Below, one piece after another: positions 1 to 8,156 of a stretch of 64,000 nucleotides of DNA. Below the pieces are notes generated by a model, which searched no databases, was not told the DNA's origin, and saw nothing but the letters and a program-made list of their open reading frames with translations. The stretch is from Kineothrix sp. IPX-CK (GTDB lineage: Bacteria > Bacillota > Clostridia > Lachnospirales > Lachnospiraceae). The position numbers were made by a program, and so were the translations under genes. How positions within the stretch are numbered: position 1 is the stretch's first letter; the number at the start of each line of letters is the position of its first letter. Where the stretch lies: NCBI RefSeq assembly GCF_039134705.1, contig NZ_CP146256.1, forward strand, positions 4,588,001-4,652,000. Direction: 5' to 3'.

Positions 1-9
1 AATTTGAAA

Positions 10-1248
10 ATGAATTCTGGCGACACTAGTTTTATGTTGATTTGTACAGCATTTGTATTTCTTATGACACCCGGTCTCGCTTTCTTCTATGGAGGACTCG
101 TGCGTCGTAAAAATGTAGTTAACACCATGATGGCTTGTGTTTCTGTAATGGGTCTCTCAGTTGTTATGTGGTGTTTATTCGGTTATTCACTAGCTTTTAG
201 CGGTAATCATCTAGGAATAATCGGCGATTTTCATTATTTTGCCTTAAATGGAGTTGGAATGGAACCCGGCCCTTATGCCGATTCGATTCCGCACTATGTA
301 TTTACGGCATTCCAGATGATGTTCGCAATGATTACCCCCGCCCTGATCACGGGAGCCGTCGTTGGACGTATGCGCTTTAAGGCTCTGTTTCTTTTCATCG
401 CGCTCTGGTCCATAGTGGTATATTATCCATTGGCTCATATGGTATGGGGGCAGGACGGTTTCTTAGCTTCTATCGGTTCCGTGGATTTTGCAGGAGGTAA
501 TGTTGTACATATCAGTTCTGGTATAAGCGCTCTTCTGTTAGCTTACCTTATAGGAGGCAGAAGAGGCTTCATAAATATTTCTTACCGTATCCATAACATT
601 CCTTTCGTTGCTTTGGGAGCATCCTTGCTTTGGTTCGGATGGTTCGGTTTCAATGCAGGGAGTGCTTTAAAGGCCGATGGTTTGGCGGCACACGCATTTA
701 TGACGACTGCCATTTCTGCCGCTTCGGCATTGCTTTCCTGGATGCTCATTGATATTATAAAAGAAGGAAAACCTACCTTGGTGGGCGCTTCTACCGGCAT
801 GGTAATCGGGCTCGTAGCAATTACACCCGGCGCAGGCTTTGTACCAATTTGGTCCTCCTTTATCATCGGCGCTCTCGTAAGCCCTATCTGCTACTTCGGA
901 ATTATATTTATTAAGGGCAAACTGAAAATTGACGATTCTCTTGACGCTTTCGGCTGTCATGGAATCGGAGGTATTTGGGGAGGTATTGCTACCGGATTGT
1001 TCGCTCAAAGCTCTATCAACGGCGTGGCTCAGTGGGATGGTCTGGTATTCGGTGAAACAAGGCTGTTTTTGGCACAACTGGCCGGCATTGCAGTTTCCAT
1101 CGCCCTTGCAGTTGTGGGTACTCTTATCTGTGCAGGTATTGTCAAATTATTTACACCTCTCCGTGTAGAAGACAAAGACGAAAAACTTGGTCTTGATATT
1201 TGTCAACATGGTGAAAATGCTTATCCATCCTTCAACGGCTGGGATTAA
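10..1248 (+). CDS. amt: Ammonium transporter Amt/AmtB
   Basis: Integral membrane ammonium channel that brings NH4+/NH3 into the cell for glutamine synthetase. About 412 residues with around 11 hydrophobic segments. The N-terminus has the family signature (SFMLICTA, TPGLAFFYGGLV) and the C-terminal half has the conserved glycine-rich stretch GCHGIGGIWGGIATGLFA. ATG at 10 is preferred over TTG at 4 because homologues begin near MNSGDTSF. The ribosome binding site lies outside the window, so the start cannot be fully checked. The gene is followed after 18 nt by a P-II gene, the usual amt-glnK pairing in which P-II plugs the channel when nitrogen is sufficient. Confidence 0.95.
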   Translation: MNSGDTSFMLICTAFVFLMTPGLAFFYGGLVRRKNVVNTMMACVSVMGLSVVMWCLFGYSLAFSGNHLGIIGDFHYFALNGVGMEPGPYADSIPHYVFTAFQMMFAMITPALITGAVVGRMRFKALFLFIALWSIVVYYPLAHMVWGQDGFLASIGSVDFAGGNVVHISSGISALLLAYLIGGRRGFINISYRIHNIPFVALGASLLWFGWFGFNAGSALKADGLAAHAFMTTAISAASALLSWMLIDIIKEGKPTLVGASTGMVIGLVAITPGAGFVPIWSSFIIGALVSPICYFGIIFIKGKLKIDDSLDAFGCHGIGGIWGGIATGLFAQSSINGVAQWDGLVFGETRLFLAQLAGIAVSIALAVVGTLICAGIVKLFTPLRVEDKDEKLGLDICQHGENAYPSFNGWD

Positions 1249-1266
1249 AAAGGAGGGACTGTGATT

Positions 1267-1623
1267 ATGATTATAAAAGTAGAAGCTATCGTACGTGAAG
1301 AAAAAATGGAAGACGTAAAAGACGCATTAAATGCTATTGAGGTAAACGGAATTACTGTCTCTCAGGTTATTGGCTGCGGGGTTCAGAGGGGCTATACCGA
1401 AGTCGTCCGCGGTACGGAGATTGACATTCTTATGCAGCCTAAGGTTAAATTCGAAATTGTTGTCTCCTCCGAGGAATGGGAGACGAAGGTAATTGATGCG
1501 ATTCAGAAAGCTGCTTATACCGGAGAAGTGGGCGACGGTAAGATTTTTACTTACGAGATACGTAACGCCCTCAAAATTCGGACAAAGGAAATGGGATATG
1601 ACGCCGTTCAAGGTGTTATTTAA
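1267..1623 (+). CDS. glnK: P-II nitrogen regulatory protein (GlnK/GlnB family) lacking the uridylylated tyrosine
   Basis: Small trimeric signal protein that senses ATP/ADP and 2-oxoglutarate and controls Amt and nitrogen enzymes. 118 residues, close to the 112 usual for P-II. The sequence keeps the family core: the region before the T-loop (GCGVQRGYTEV), PKVKFEIVV, and the nucleotide-binding GDGKIFTYEI segment. Aligned by eye to E. coli GlnB, the T-loop residues Tyr46 and Tyr51 are Val and Ile (VVRGTEIDI), so the classic uridylylation site is absent. ATG 1267 is chosen because the AGGAGGG at 1251-1257 lies 9 nt upstream; GTG 1261 would be only 3 nt away. Co-transcribed with amt. Confidence 0.93.
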   Translation: MIIKVEAIVREEKMEDVKDALNAIEVNGITVSQVIGCGVQRGYTEVVRGTEIDILMQPKVKFEIVVSSEEWETKVIDAIQKAAYTGEVGDGKIFTYEIRNALKIRTKEMGYDAVQGVI

Positions 1624-1634
1624 TAATATAAGTA

Positions 1635-1672
1635 AGGGAGCATATCATTGCTCTCTCTTTATTTTTTATTTA
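1635..1672 (+). terminator. Rho-independent terminator of amt-glnK
   Basis: An 8-bp stem, AGGGAGCA (1635-1642) with TGCTCTCT (1649-1656), including one G-T pair and a 6-nt loop. It is followed by a T-rich tract (CTTTATTTTTTATTTATTT) and sits 12 nt after the glnK stop. Confidence 0.75.
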
Positions 1673-1702
1673 TTTAAAAATGAAAGACCTTATTTTTTGT
1701 GC

Positions 1703-1721
1703 TGACCCCCAAAAGTTAGAC
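1703..1721 (+). repeat. Left terminal inverted repeat of the IS
   Basis: TGACCCCCAAAAGTTAGAC. It matches the reverse complement of 3211-3229 at 17 of 19 positions and carries the TG end typical of IS3-family elements. Confidence 0.88.
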
Positions 1722-1753
1722 CTAAAAATCTAACGATTGGAGGTCAGTATTTT

Positions 1754-2332
1754 ATGTCCAAATATACTTTTGAATTTAAGAAAAAGGTTGTGATGGCTTA
1801 TCTAAATGGAGAAGGAGGAAAAGATTATTTAGCAAAGAAATACGGTGTTTCCGCCTCGAGTAATGTAAAAAAGTGGGTCGATAATTACAAATCACAAGGT
1901 GACGAAGGTTTGATGCGTACAAGAAAACAAGAAAAATACTCTTTTGAATATAAGATTTTTGTTGTAGAATTATATCTAACAAGTGAGGTTTCATATCAAG
2001 AATTAGCTATTCAAGAAGGAATTCATAATCCTGCACAGATTTGTAAATGGGTGAATGATTTTCAGATTGCTGGTCCTGATGCTTTGAGGCCTAGGAAAAG
2101 AGGTCGGAAGAACGTGTTTGATAAGCTAAACAATAAACATAAATCTCAGCCTATTGAAGCAAATCCAATAGACACTAGCGCTGAACATGTGAAACATCTT
2201 GAAGATGAACTTTTAAAGCTACGTATAGAGAATGCCTATTTAAAAGAACTGAGGAAGCTGCGTTTAGAGGAGGAAGCTCTTCTGAAAAAACAGCGAGAAT
2301 CATCCACAGCCTCCGAGGAGAGTTCAAACTAA
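1754..2332 (+). CDS. IS3-family transposase OrfA (double helix-turn-helix)
   Basis: 192-residue DNA-binding subunit that recognises the IS ends. It has two consecutive HTH units of about 55 residues, one around residues 4-55 (DYLAKKYGVS...VKKWVDNY) and a second around 60-112 (YQELAIQEGI...ICKWVNDF). These are followed by a Lys/Arg-rich linker (RPRKRGRKN) and a C-terminal coiled coil (residues about 148-182, HLEDELLKLRIENAYLKEL). The double HTH is characteristic of the IS150 group. A GGAGGT sequence precedes the ATG. It overlaps the upstream-extended OrfB frame, and a -1 slip would make the OrfAB transposase. Confidence 0.9.
   Translation: MSKYTFEFKKKVVMAYLNGEGGKDYLAKKYGVSASSNVKKWVDNYKSQGDEGLMRTRKQEKYSFEYKIFVVELYLTSEVSYQELAIQEGIHNPAQICKWVNDFQIAGPDALRPRKRGRKNVFDKLNNKHKSQPIEANPIDTSAEHVKHLEDELLKLRIENAYLKELRKLRLEEEALLKKQRESSTASEESSN
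2285..2291 (+). other. Likely -1 programmed ribosomal frameshift site of the IS transposase
   Basis: A run AAAAAAC, with the two AAA codons of OrfA at 2285 and 2288, lies just before the OrfA stop. The OrfB frame (one nucleotide back) is open here and continues into conserved OrfB sequence (IIHSLRGEFKLKDIL). IS3 elements commonly use A-rich slippery heptamers at this point. The exact slip codon is inferred. Confidence 0.55.
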
Positions 2333-2373
2333 AAGATATTCTCGCAGTTGTAGGTTTTCCAAAAGCGACATAT

Positions 2374-3174
2374 ATGTATTGGCAGAAAAGATTTAATAGA
2401 GAAAATCCTGATAAAGAGCTGGAGGATAGGATATTAGATATTCATGAGAATAATAAGGATTATGGATATCGTCGTATGTATGGAGAACTCAGGAATCAGG
2501 GATATACAGTAAACAAGAAGAAAGTCCAACGAATTATGCAAAAGCTTAGTCTCCAAGTTATGTCTTTTACCAGGAAAAGTCGTAAGTATAGTTCATATAA
2601 GGGGAAAGTTGGAACAGTTGCACGTAACAGAATTTGCAGACGTTTCAATACTCATATCCCACATCAGAAGATTACAACTGATACTACAGAGTTTAAATAC
2701 TATGAGGTAGATTCCAAAGGACATATGACAATGCACAAGCTATACTTGGACCCGTTTATGGATATGTGCAATAGTGAAATCATAAGTTATGGCATAGATA
2801 AGCATCCCTCTGCAATTAATGTAATGAATGCTCTTGATAAGGCTATTGAAATAACATCCGATTGTCCTTACCGAAGAACTTTTCACTCAGATCAAGGTTG
2901 GGCTTATCAAATGAAAGCTTATTCACATCGTCTAAAAGAAGAACGAATCTTCCAGAGTATGTCAAGAAAAGGCAACTGCCATGATAATTCAGTCATGGAG
3001 AACTTCTTTGGTTTATTAAAACAAGAGATATACTATGGTGTGGTATATTATAGTTATGAAGAATTAAAAAATGAAATCGAAGGTTACATAAAGTATTATA
3101 ACGAACAAAGAATCAAAGAAAAACTAGGATGGATGAGCCCTGTACAATACAGGCTCAATCTCTTGGCTGCATAA
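2374..3174 (+). CDS. IS3-family transposase OrfB (DDE integrase core)
   Basis: Catalytic part of the transposase: strand transfer by an RNase H-fold DDE domain. The N-terminal HTH_21-like region (NNKDYGYRRMYGEL) is followed by the integrase core with the three acidic residues in context: TTDTTEF, FHSDQGWAY, and the Glu of HDNSVMENFFGLLK. The C-terminus YYNEQRIKEKLGWMSPVQYR is typical of the family. The first ATG is at 2374, but in-frame conserved residues extend upstream to the OrfA overlap at about 2290. The natural product is therefore probably an OrfAB fusion made by frameshifting rather than a protein starting at this ATG. No internal stops are seen. Confidence 0.92.
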   Translation: MYWQKRFNRENPDKELEDRILDIHENNKDYGYRRMYGELRNQGYTVNKKKVQRIMQKLSLQVMSFTRKSRKYSSYKGKVGTVARNRICRRFNTHIPHQKITTDTTEFKYYEVDSKGHMTMHKLYLDPFMDMCNSEIISYGIDKHPSAINVMNALDKAIEITSDCPYRRTFHSDQGWAYQMKAYSHRLKEERIFQSMSRKGNCHDNSVMENFFGLLKQEIYYGVVYYSYEELKNEIEGYIKYYNEQRIKEKLGWMSPVQYRLNLLAA

Positions 3175-3176
3175 AA

Positions 3177-3206
3177 TTAGCGAGGCAGCCGAAGCTGTCT
3201 CGCTAA
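3177..3206 (+). terminator. Hairpin at the 3' end of the IS
   Basis: A 13-bp stem, TTAGCGAGGCAGC with GCTGTCTCGCTAA (one G-T pair) and loop CGAA, lies immediately after the OrfB stop and before the right inverted repeat. It lacks a long T-tract, so it may act as a structural end or a weak terminator. Confidence 0.5.
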
Positions 3207-3210
3207 TAAA

Positions 3211-3229
3211 GTCTAACTTATTGGGGTCA
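3211..3229 (-). repeat. Right terminal inverted repeat of the IS
   Basis: GTCTAACTTATTGGGGTCA. Its reverse complement matches the left end at 17 of 19 positions. Confidence 0.88.
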
Positions 3230-3354
3230 CATCATTTTCCGATTTCAAAGTCTTCTTTTTCTAAACCTCTTCTTCCACAGGAAGCCTCTGATATTCAGAA
3301 TATTTTTAAAATTTTCATAATAATAACGTTAAAATACTAAAAAATTTGTCGAAT

Positions 3355-3383
3355 TTGACATGTCCCGGATTCTACTGTATGCT
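3355..3383 (+). promoter_or_regulatory. Candidate sigma-A promoter for the osmoprotectant operon
   Basis: The 488-nt stretch 3230-3717 has no convincing gene. It holds a good -35 TTGACA (3355-3360), a 17-nt spacer and a TATGCT -10 (3378-3383). This would give a leader of about 325 nt before opuCA. No terminator or riboswitch structure was recognised in the leader. Prediction from consensus only. Confidence 0.4.
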
Positions 3384-3717
3384 TTTGTATAGAAGAGCTT
3401 TATCAGGATAGCTTTAAGGTAAATAGTGAGCGATAACTGGATAGCAATTTAGTTTAATTTGGATGAATCCTTTTCAGGATTTTAAGAGGTGAATTTAAAA
3501 AAGTTCTGTACCCTTGCATTGTGTTAACAGGTAATTTTTCGCAGATGCAAAGAAATATACTCATTATTTTATCAGTATGGAAAGGTCTTTATCCAGATTG
3601 ATGCTGTCAGGATCTCTGATGGCAAAACATCGGATAACGGCTTTTTTTGTTACCTGAAAAGAAAAAATCCATAAAGGATCAAAGGTTGTCCTGTCGTTTC
3701 TTCTAGAAAGGAGATTT

Positions 3718-4839
3718 ATGATTCGGTTTGAACAAGTAACCAAAAAGTACGGGCGCTCGGTTATTCTTGATAATCTGAGTTTCGAAATCAAAGAAGGGGA
3801 ATTTGCCGTTTTAATCGGCCCTTCAGGCTGTGGAAAAACCACGACTCTCAAATCTATCAACCGCCTGATTGAGCCGGATGCTGGACATATTTATGTGAAC
3901 GGAAAGGATATTTCCCAGACCGACCCAGTACAGTTGCGCAGGCAGACTGGCTATGTGATTCAGCAGATCGGGCTTTTTCCCAACATGACGGTGGCTCAGA
4001 ACATCGGCGTAGTGCCAAAACGCCTGAAATATCCGAAGGAAAAGATTCTACACATTACCCGGAGCCTGATGGACATGGTGGGAATGTCATATGAGGAGTA
4101 CGGACATAAATATCCGTCCGAGCTTTCCGGCGGACAACAGCAGCGGATCGGGGTGCTGCGGGCGCTGGCTGCTTCGCCTCCCCTTGTATTGATGGATGAG
4201 CCCTTCGGTGCACTGGACCCCATGACCCGGAATTCTCTGCAGGATGAGATTAGCCGTCTGCATAAAAAACTGAATAAAACATTTGTTTTTGTTACCCACG
4301 ATATGGACGAAGCACTCAAGCTGGCCGATAAGATTATTTTTATGGAAAATGGGAGAATTGTGCAGATGGCAACACCGGAGGAGATGTTGGAAAACCCGGC
4401 CAACGACCTGATCCGTACCTTTATGGGAAAACGTGTCGAGGGCAGTCCGGCATCGGTGTTGACAGCTGCCGACTTCATGCGGCCCGATCCCGTAAGCGTA
4501 TATAAAAGACGTGGTATTCACGAATGTACCGAAATCATGGCACGGCGGCAGATCGATTCGCTGCTGATTAAAAATGACGATGATACCTATGCGGGAGTCG
4601 TGACTGTAGGTAGCATTAAAAAAGCCGACAAAAGCGTAGGGACCATTGGAGAGGTTCCGGTTTCAGAAAGCGCCGTATCTTATGTATCTGAGAGCGCTAT
4701 GGAAAGCTTTGATAAGCTGCTCAACACAGACAGCAGCTATGTGGTAGTTCTTTATGAGGACGATACCATAGCGGGTATTGTGACCAAAACCAGCATGGCG
4801 AAGGCCATGGCCGATGCACTGTGGGGTGATGGACAATGA
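3718..4839 (+). CDS. opuCA: Osmoprotectant (glycine betaine/carnitine/choline) ABC transporter ATP-binding protein
   Basis: Cytoplasmic ATPase that powers uptake of quaternary-amine osmoprotectants. 373 residues. Walker A GPSGCGKTT at about 34-42, Q-loop YVIQQIGLFP, ABC signature LSGGQQQRIG near 134, Walker B LVLMDEPFGALDP near 160, H-loop THDMDEALK. The C-terminal third (from about residue 253, FMRPDPVSVYKRRG) is a tandem CBS region as in OpuCA, where it senses ionic strength or adenine nucleotides. A strong AAAGGAG precedes the ATG. First gene of a four-gene operon; its end overlaps the next start (ATGA). Confidence 0.93.
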   Translation: MIRFEQVTKKYGRSVILDNLSFEIKEGEFAVLIGPSGCGKTTTLKSINRLIEPDAGHIYVNGKDISQTDPVQLRRQTGYVIQQIGLFPNMTVAQNIGVVPKRLKYPKEKILHITRSLMDMVGMSYEEYGHKYPSELSGGQQQRIGVLRALAASPPLVLMDEPFGALDPMTRNSLQDEISRLHKKLNKTFVFVTHDMDEALKLADKIIFMENGRIVQMATPEEMLENPANDLIRTFMGKRVEGSPASVLTAADFMRPDPVSVYKRRGIHECTEIMARRQIDSLLIKNDDDTYAGVVTVGSIKKADKSVGTIGEVPVSESAVSYVSESAMESFDKLLNTDSSYVVVLYEDDTIAGIVTKTSMAKAMADALWGDGQ

Positions 4840-5471
4840 GCTTATGGGAATTGTATGGGAACAAACTCCTGATTGCTGTGGGAGTTCACCTTTTATATGT
4901 TTTTGCCTCGGTTGCAATCGGATTCGTGGTTGCTCTTACACTGGGTATCCTGCTTTCCCGTGTACCCGGCATCGCTAAGTATGCGCTGCCTATAATTTCC
5001 GTGTTCCAGACCATCCCCGGTGTGGTATTTATTGGAATTTTATTTTTATATATGGGAATGGTGCCGGCTACAGCTATTATTGCACTGGCAATTTATGCGG
5101 TATTTCCTATTTTGAAAAATACATATGCAGGTCTGCTTTCGGTGGATTCCAGTTTGCTGGAGGCGGCCCGAGGGTGTGGAATGTCAAGAATTCAAAGCCT
5201 GTTTGAGGTTGAACTGCCGTTGGCTATGCCGTCCATTATCGGCGGTCTGCGGATGTCTACGGTTTATACCGTAAGCTGGGCGGTGCTGGCCTCAATGATC
5301 GGTCTTGGAGGACTGGGCGAGTTTATCTATATCGGTATTGCCACCAACAACAATTCCCTGATTTTAGCGGGAGCAATTCCGGCTGGCATAATGGCAATTT
5401 CTCTTAGTTTTGTTATTGATTTCGTGAAATTCCGCATTACCCGTCAGGGAAAGGAAGTGAACTTAAAATGA
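4836..5471 (+). CDS. opuCB: Osmoprotectant ABC transporter permease
   Basis: 211-residue inner-membrane permease with five to six hydrophobic segments. It carries the EAA motif that docks on the ATPase (LLEAARGCGMSRIQSLFEVELPLA, around residues 105-128) and the GLGGLGEF segment typical of OpuC/ProW permeases. The ATGA overlap with opuCA indicates translational coupling. It is one of two permeases in the operon, expected to pair with the product of the next gene as a heterodimeric channel. Which one corresponds to OpuCB or OpuCD in Bacillus cannot be decided from sequence alone. Confidence 0.9.
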   Translation: MSLWELYGNKLLIAVGVHLLYVFASVAIGFVVALTLGILLSRVPGIAKYALPIISVFQTIPGVVFIGILFLYMGMVPATAIIALAIYAVFPILKNTYAGLLSVDSSLLEAARGCGMSRIQSLFEVELPLAMPSIIGGLRMSTVYTVSWAVLASMIGLGGLGEFIYIGIATNNNSLILAGAIPAGIMAISLSFVIDFVKFRITRQGKEVNLK

Positions 5472-6061
5472 CGGTTAAGATAGTATTGGAACACCTGTAT
5501 CTGGTGTTTCTGTCAGTTTTATTTTCCACAGCAGCAGGTTTGCCCTTGGGGATTTTTGCTTACCTTTATCCCCCCGCCCGCAAGACGGTGCTATGGGCAA
5601 GCGAGTTGTTGCAGACAGTGCCGGCGCTGGCTATGCTGGGTATGATCATGGTGCTGTTCGGTGCTGGGAAAGCTACCGTTGTCATTGGTCTTGTTCTATA
5701 TTCTCTGCTGCCCATCGTACACAATACCTTTTTGGGCCTAGAAAATATCGGTCATGGAATTAAAGAAGCCGCTCGGGGCATGGGCCTTTCCAAATGGGAC
5801 CGTCTGTTCACCATAGAGCTTCCCCTTGCGTTTCCCATGGTGTTTACCGGTATCCGAATTGCCATGGTTACCTCGATAGGCGTGGCGGTATTTGCTACTT
5901 CAGTGGGAGGCGGCGGACTGGGTTCTGTCATCAATCAGGGTATCCGCACTCAGAACATGCTGCTGATTCTTTTTGGCACCGGCACACTGATGGCGATGGC
6001 AATACTGTTTGACGGCGGCATGGCTCTGATTGAAAAAAAGCTGAATAGGCACTCTGTCTGA
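5468..6061 (+). CDS. opuCD: Osmoprotectant ABC transporter permease (second)
   Basis: 197-residue permease paralogous to the preceding gene, overlapping it by 4 nt (ATGA). The EAA loop is visible (IKEAARGMGLSKWDRLFTIELPLA) and there are about five hydrophobic helices. C-terminal GGGGLGSVINQGIRTQN resembles OpuCD/ProW. It completes the transmembrane half of the transporter with the upstream permease. The assignment as the D subunit rests on operon order and is less certain than the family. Confidence 0.9.
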   Translation: MTVKIVLEHLYLVFLSVLFSTAAGLPLGIFAYLYPPARKTVLWASELLQTVPALAMLGMIMVLFGAGKATVVIGLVLYSLLPIVHNTFLGLENIGHGIKEAARGMGLSKWDRLFTIELPLAFPMVFTGIRIAMVTSIGVAVFATSVGGGGLGSVINQGIRTQNMLLILFGTGTLMAMAILFDGGMALIEKKLNRHSV

Positions 6062-6108
6062 ACTTTGAAAATGATTGTACAATTTTATTGACGAACAGGA
6101 GGAGTCGG

Positions 6109-7029
6109 ATGATAAAAAAATTAACATTATTAATAGGCGTACTTTTTATGATTGGAATATTTGGGGGATGCGGCGGAGATCAAAAAGCTAAAAGCTCTAT
6201 TGTAATTTACGACGGTCAGTTTTCTGAGATGAAGATTATCCATCAGATGGTAAAATTGCTGGTGGAAGAGCACACAGACGCTAGGGTGGAAATCCGTGAT
6301 GAAATGTCTCCTGTCAACAACTACCGAGATCTGGTTGCGGGGGGCGGGAGCGATCTTATGAACAGCTATGACGGCACTCTGCTCACCACTTATTTAAAGG
6401 TGGATGTATCGGAGGTGCCGGAAGATAAGACGCTTTACGAATATGCTAATGAGCTTTCCAGCGAAAAGGATAAAGTGCACTTACTTGATCCCCTGGGACA
6501 TGAAAATACGTATGCGGTTGCGGTGACGCAGGCGATGGCCGATGAGTACGGACTTGAAACTATCAGTGATTTAATTGATTTGGCACCCGGGCTGGTGTTT
6601 GGCGCCGAGCATGAATTCTTCAGTGAGGAAGGAAGTATGAAATACGGTCCCTTTACCAAATTTTACGGCCTTGATTTTAAAGAGGGAAAAGCAATTGATA
6701 TGGCGTTAAAATACTCTGCTATCGAAAACGGAAACATTGATGTGACGGAGGTGTATTCCACTGACGGTATGAATAAAAAAGTGGGGCTCAAGGTGTTAAA
6801 GGATGATTTAAAATTCTTTCCAGAATATAATGATGCCCTGCTAGTGCGCAACGATCTGTTTGAGCGGTTTCAGGATATCGCTCCCAATCTGGAGGAGGTT
6901 CTCAATATGCTGGGCGGTCGGTTTACCAATGAGATTATGACCAATCTGACCTATGAGGTGGATGTGAACGGAAAAACTCCCGAAGAGGTTGCAAAGACAT
7001 TTCTTATTGAGCAGGGTCTTCTGGAATAA
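6109..7029 (+). CDS. opuCC: Osmoprotectant-binding lipoprotein (OpuCC-like)
   Basis: 306-residue extracellular substrate-binding protein tethered by lipid. Signal peptide residues 1-20 end at a lipobox-like FGGC with Cys21 as the modified residue. The mature part follows the OpuAC/OpuCC fold: IVIYDGQFSEMKIIHQM near the start, DLMNSYDGTLLTTYL and PLGHENTYAVAVT in the middle, and a C-terminal lobe ending EEVAKTFLIEQGLLE. ATG 6109 is chosen because AGGAGG is 7-8 nt upstream; a longer reading from 6088 would lie before this site and spoil the signal peptide. Last gene of the opuC operon. Confidence 0.92.
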   Translation: MIKKLTLLIGVLFMIGIFGGCGGDQKAKSSIVIYDGQFSEMKIIHQMVKLLVEEHTDARVEIRDEMSPVNNYRDLVAGGGSDLMNSYDGTLLTTYLKVDVSEVPEDKTLYEYANELSSEKDKVHLLDPLGHENTYAVAVTQAMADEYGLETISDLIDLAPGLVFGAEHEFFSEEGSMKYGPFTKFYGLDFKEGKAIDMALKYSAIENGNIDVTEVYSTDGMNKKVGLKVLKDDLKFFPEYNDALLVRNDLFERFQDIAPNLEEVLNMLGGRFTNEIMTNLTYEVDVNGKTPEEVAKTFLIEQGLLE

Positions 7030-7212
7030 TAATTAACGAAACCGAAAACATCCTTATTGACCCGAAACATTTTTACCATTCTCTATATTTTCGTATAAAA
7101 AAGTAAGCCTCTGAATATGTATATAATAGACGGATTTAGACACAATACAAAATAGCTGTTATCCGAATACAAGGAATAAAGGGATCATAAAAAACTTTAT
7201 AAGAGGTATGTA

Positions 7213-8031
7213 ATGTCTGAAAATAATAAAACAAAAAAACAAACATTAAAGGAAAGGCTGGCACACGAAAGGCAGCAGGGTATTTTATCGATAGAAAAGA
7301 CTCTGCAATACTTAAATGAGCCCACCTATTATTTTACCGTGGGACAGGAGGTAGTATACGCAAGCCTGAAAAACTGCGTCATCAAGGAAGTGTTATATAA
7401 CGGAAAGGTATATGGTCTTACCGGCAAAGCGATCAGTAACAATTACGGACATCCATATACATACCAGATATACAGGGTTGCGCCATGGATGGATATAAGG
7501 CCCGTTTCACATGAGAATACGAGCTTTGCCAACAATCAGATCTCCAAGCTGACTTTCCAGAACTCTTCTTTAGAAAGTCTCCTTCATCTAAATTATTATT
7601 TTGGCATCGATACGAAGTCGGATTACCAGAGGGAGGACGTCTGGGAGCAAAAGGACAAGGAACTTCTCATCGACAGTATTTTCCACAATATCGATTTGGG
7701 CAAGATTGCTTTAAATCACCTTCCCAAGGAGGAACGCCTTAAACGGAATGCGGATTACGAAATCATCGACGGTAAGCAGCGTCTTAACGCGCTCATCGAT
7801 TACTATGAAAATAAATTTGAATATAAGGGAAAATCTTATAATAACTTAAGCTGGATGGATAAACGGATATTCAAAAACCATCCCATCCGTATGGCCATTG
7901 CCGAAGAAGCACAGACAAAGGACATATTAAAATATTTTCTAATGCTCAATCGTGCCGGAAAAGAGTTGGAAGGGCTTCACCTCGAAAAGGTCAAGAGAAT
8001 GCTGGAGGAATCCGAGCCCGTTCTTTTATGA
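7213..8031 (+). CDS. DUF262-family protein (GmrSD N-terminal/ParB-like)
   Basis: 272-residue soluble protein. From about residue 125 it shows the DUF262 core: DYQREDVWEQKDKELLIDSI, then the hallmark IIDGKQRLNAL near residue 186, and LMLNRAGKELEGLHLEKV at the end. DUF262 is a ParB/Srx-like fold found in type IV restriction (GmrS) and other defence proteins, where the DGQR-like motif contributes to nucleotide binding or hydrolysis. There is no C-terminal DUF1524/HNH nuclease half, and no partner gene is adjacent. The first 120 residues are not recognised. It is a single-gene unit between the opuC operon and a convergent foldase gene. Function unknown. Confidence 0.8.
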   Translation: MSENNKTKKQTLKERLAHERQQGILSIEKTLQYLNEPTYYFTVGQEVVYASLKNCVIKEVLYNGKVYGLTGKAISNNYGHPYTYQIYRVAPWMDIRPVSHENTSFANNQISKLTFQNSSLESLLHLNYYFGIDTKSDYQREDVWEQKDKELLIDSIFHNIDLGKIALNHLPKEERLKRNADYEIIDGKQRLNALIDYYENKFEYKGKSYNNLSWMDKRIFKNHPIRMAIAEEAQTKDILKYFLMLNRAGKELEGLHLEKVKRMLEESEPVLL

Positions 8032-8070
8032 GGGTATATGCGTTTTTCAAAATTTGCATTTCTGTAAATA

Positions 8071-8115
8071 AAAAAAATCCTGCGGGAAAGCTCAAAGTCC
8101 TCGCAGGATTTTATT
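8071..8115. terminator. Bidirectional terminator between the DUF262 gene and the foldase gene
   Basis: An 11-bp perfect stem, AAAATCCTGCG (8074-8084) with CGCAGGATTTT (8102-8112). It is flanked by A7 on the left and TTTTATTTTT on the right, so it can terminate both convergent genes. Confidence 0.8.
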
Positions 8116-8156
8116 TTTAATCATAGTAGCAATTAGAGGAGCATACGGCTCGTTGT

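Larger units (their letters stand above)
1703..3229 (+). mobile_element. IS3-family (IS150-like) insertion sequence
   Basis: A complete element of about 1.53 kb. The terminal inverted repeats are 19 nt with 17 matches: left 1703-1721 starting TGACCCCC, right 3211-3229 ending GGGGTCA. Between them are OrfA with two helix-turn-helix regions and OrfB with a DDE integrase core, in -1 frame relation. No 3-bp target duplication is visible: the left flank is TGC and the right flank is CAT. That could reflect an old insertion, mutation, or recombination between copies. It is inserted between the glnK terminator and the osmoprotectant transporter region. Both ORFs look intact, so it may still be active. 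Confidence 0.92.

Noticed and set aside
667-1077. Minus-strand 136-aa ORF inside amt
   Set aside because: Fully antisense to amt, with no start signal or recognisable domain.
3564-3860. Minus-strand 98-aa ORF over the start of opuCA
   Set aside because: It is antisense to the Walker A region of the ATPase, a well-known artefact; no ribosome binding site and no family features.
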